Source: Bacteroidaceae bacterium
GTDB lineage: Bacteria > Bacteroidota > Bacteroidia > Bacteroidales > Bacteroidaceae
Reading direction: 5' to 3'
Length of the DNA stretch: 5,524 nucleotides
Assembly: GCA_017548225.1 (NCBI GenBank)
Contig: JAFYMV010000222.1
Span: forward strand, 1-5,524
The notes beneath the pieces are model-generated. The model was not told the DNA's origin. It searched no databases and saw only the letters and a program-made list of their open reading frames with translations. The translations under genes and the position numbers were made by a program. Below, piece after piece: positions 5,463 to 5,524 of the stretch (position 1 is the stretch's first letter; the number at the start of each line of letters is the position of its first letter).

Positions 5463-5524
5463 TTAGAAGAAGAAACGGATGATGTCGTTGAGGTTGGCGT
5501 AAATCATCAGGGCGAAGAGGAGTA
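5463..5524 (-). CDS. rseP: C-terminal fragment, probable site-2 protease RseP
   Basis: Only the last 19 residues and the stop (TTA at 5463-5465 on the plus strand) lie in the window; the rest is beyond the right edge. The tail reads LLFALMIYANLNDIIRFFF: a hydrophobic membrane helix followed by an N-D-x-x-R motif. It aligns without gaps with the end of E. coli RseP as I recall it (LLxxLMxxAxxNDxxR), which supports the intramembrane zinc protease RseP, active in envelope stress signalling by cutting anti-sigma factors and in clearing signal-peptide remnants. With so few residues another membrane protein remains possible. The frame is open to the window edge, and the terminator hairpin lies 17 nt past the stop. 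Confidence 0.6.
   Translation of the reverse strand, partial: LLFALMIYANLNDIIRFFF

Overview
The window looks like ordinary chromosomal DNA from a Bacteroidales species, most like Prevotella or Bacteroides. Four things point that way: TAnnTTTG-type -7 promoter boxes, no convincing Shine-Dalgarno sequence at any start, protein sequences that fit Bacteroidetes versions of TadA, MerR, CstA and RseP, and moderate base composition with AT-rich intergenic DNA. Identifications rest on motifs read by eye; no database search was possible.

Positions 1-301 have no credible gene. They hold a block of G/C-rich palindromes (48-165) that looks like a dispersed intergenic repeat. An AT-rich stretch follows, with leftward promoter-like boxes (212-230) and one rightward -7 box (264-271). 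Positions 302-2363 look like one rightward operon of four tightly spaced genes: a small ribbon-helix-helix-like protein, the tRNA adenosine deaminase tadA (4-nt overlap), a membrane-anchored M23 peptidase (35-nt gap) and a short MerR-type regulator (27-nt gap).

Positions 2360-3793 carry cstA, a pyruvate/carbon-starvation transporter of the short type, on the minus strand. Its stop codon and that of the MerR gene share one TTAA. An 83-nt divergent region (3794-3876) separates cstA from a rightward gene (3877-5364) for a secreted glycoside-hydrolase-like protein of the DUF187/GHL10 family with a C-terminal fibronectin-III-like domain. A 17-bp perfect hairpin (5410-5446) then lies between this gene and the C-terminal tail of a minus-strand gene that best fits the site-2 protease rseP.

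Three of the products belong to envelope biology: the M23 peptidase, the GHL10 protein (related to the E. coli septal glycan hydrolase DigH) and RseP. They are not in one operon, so a joint pathway is only a suggestion. I see no clear sign of an undescribed multi-gene system, mobile element, CRISPR array or RNA gene. The points most worth a second look are the palindromic block, the tadA-coupled small protein, the probable leaderless transcript of the GHL10 gene and the shared-stop convergent pair.
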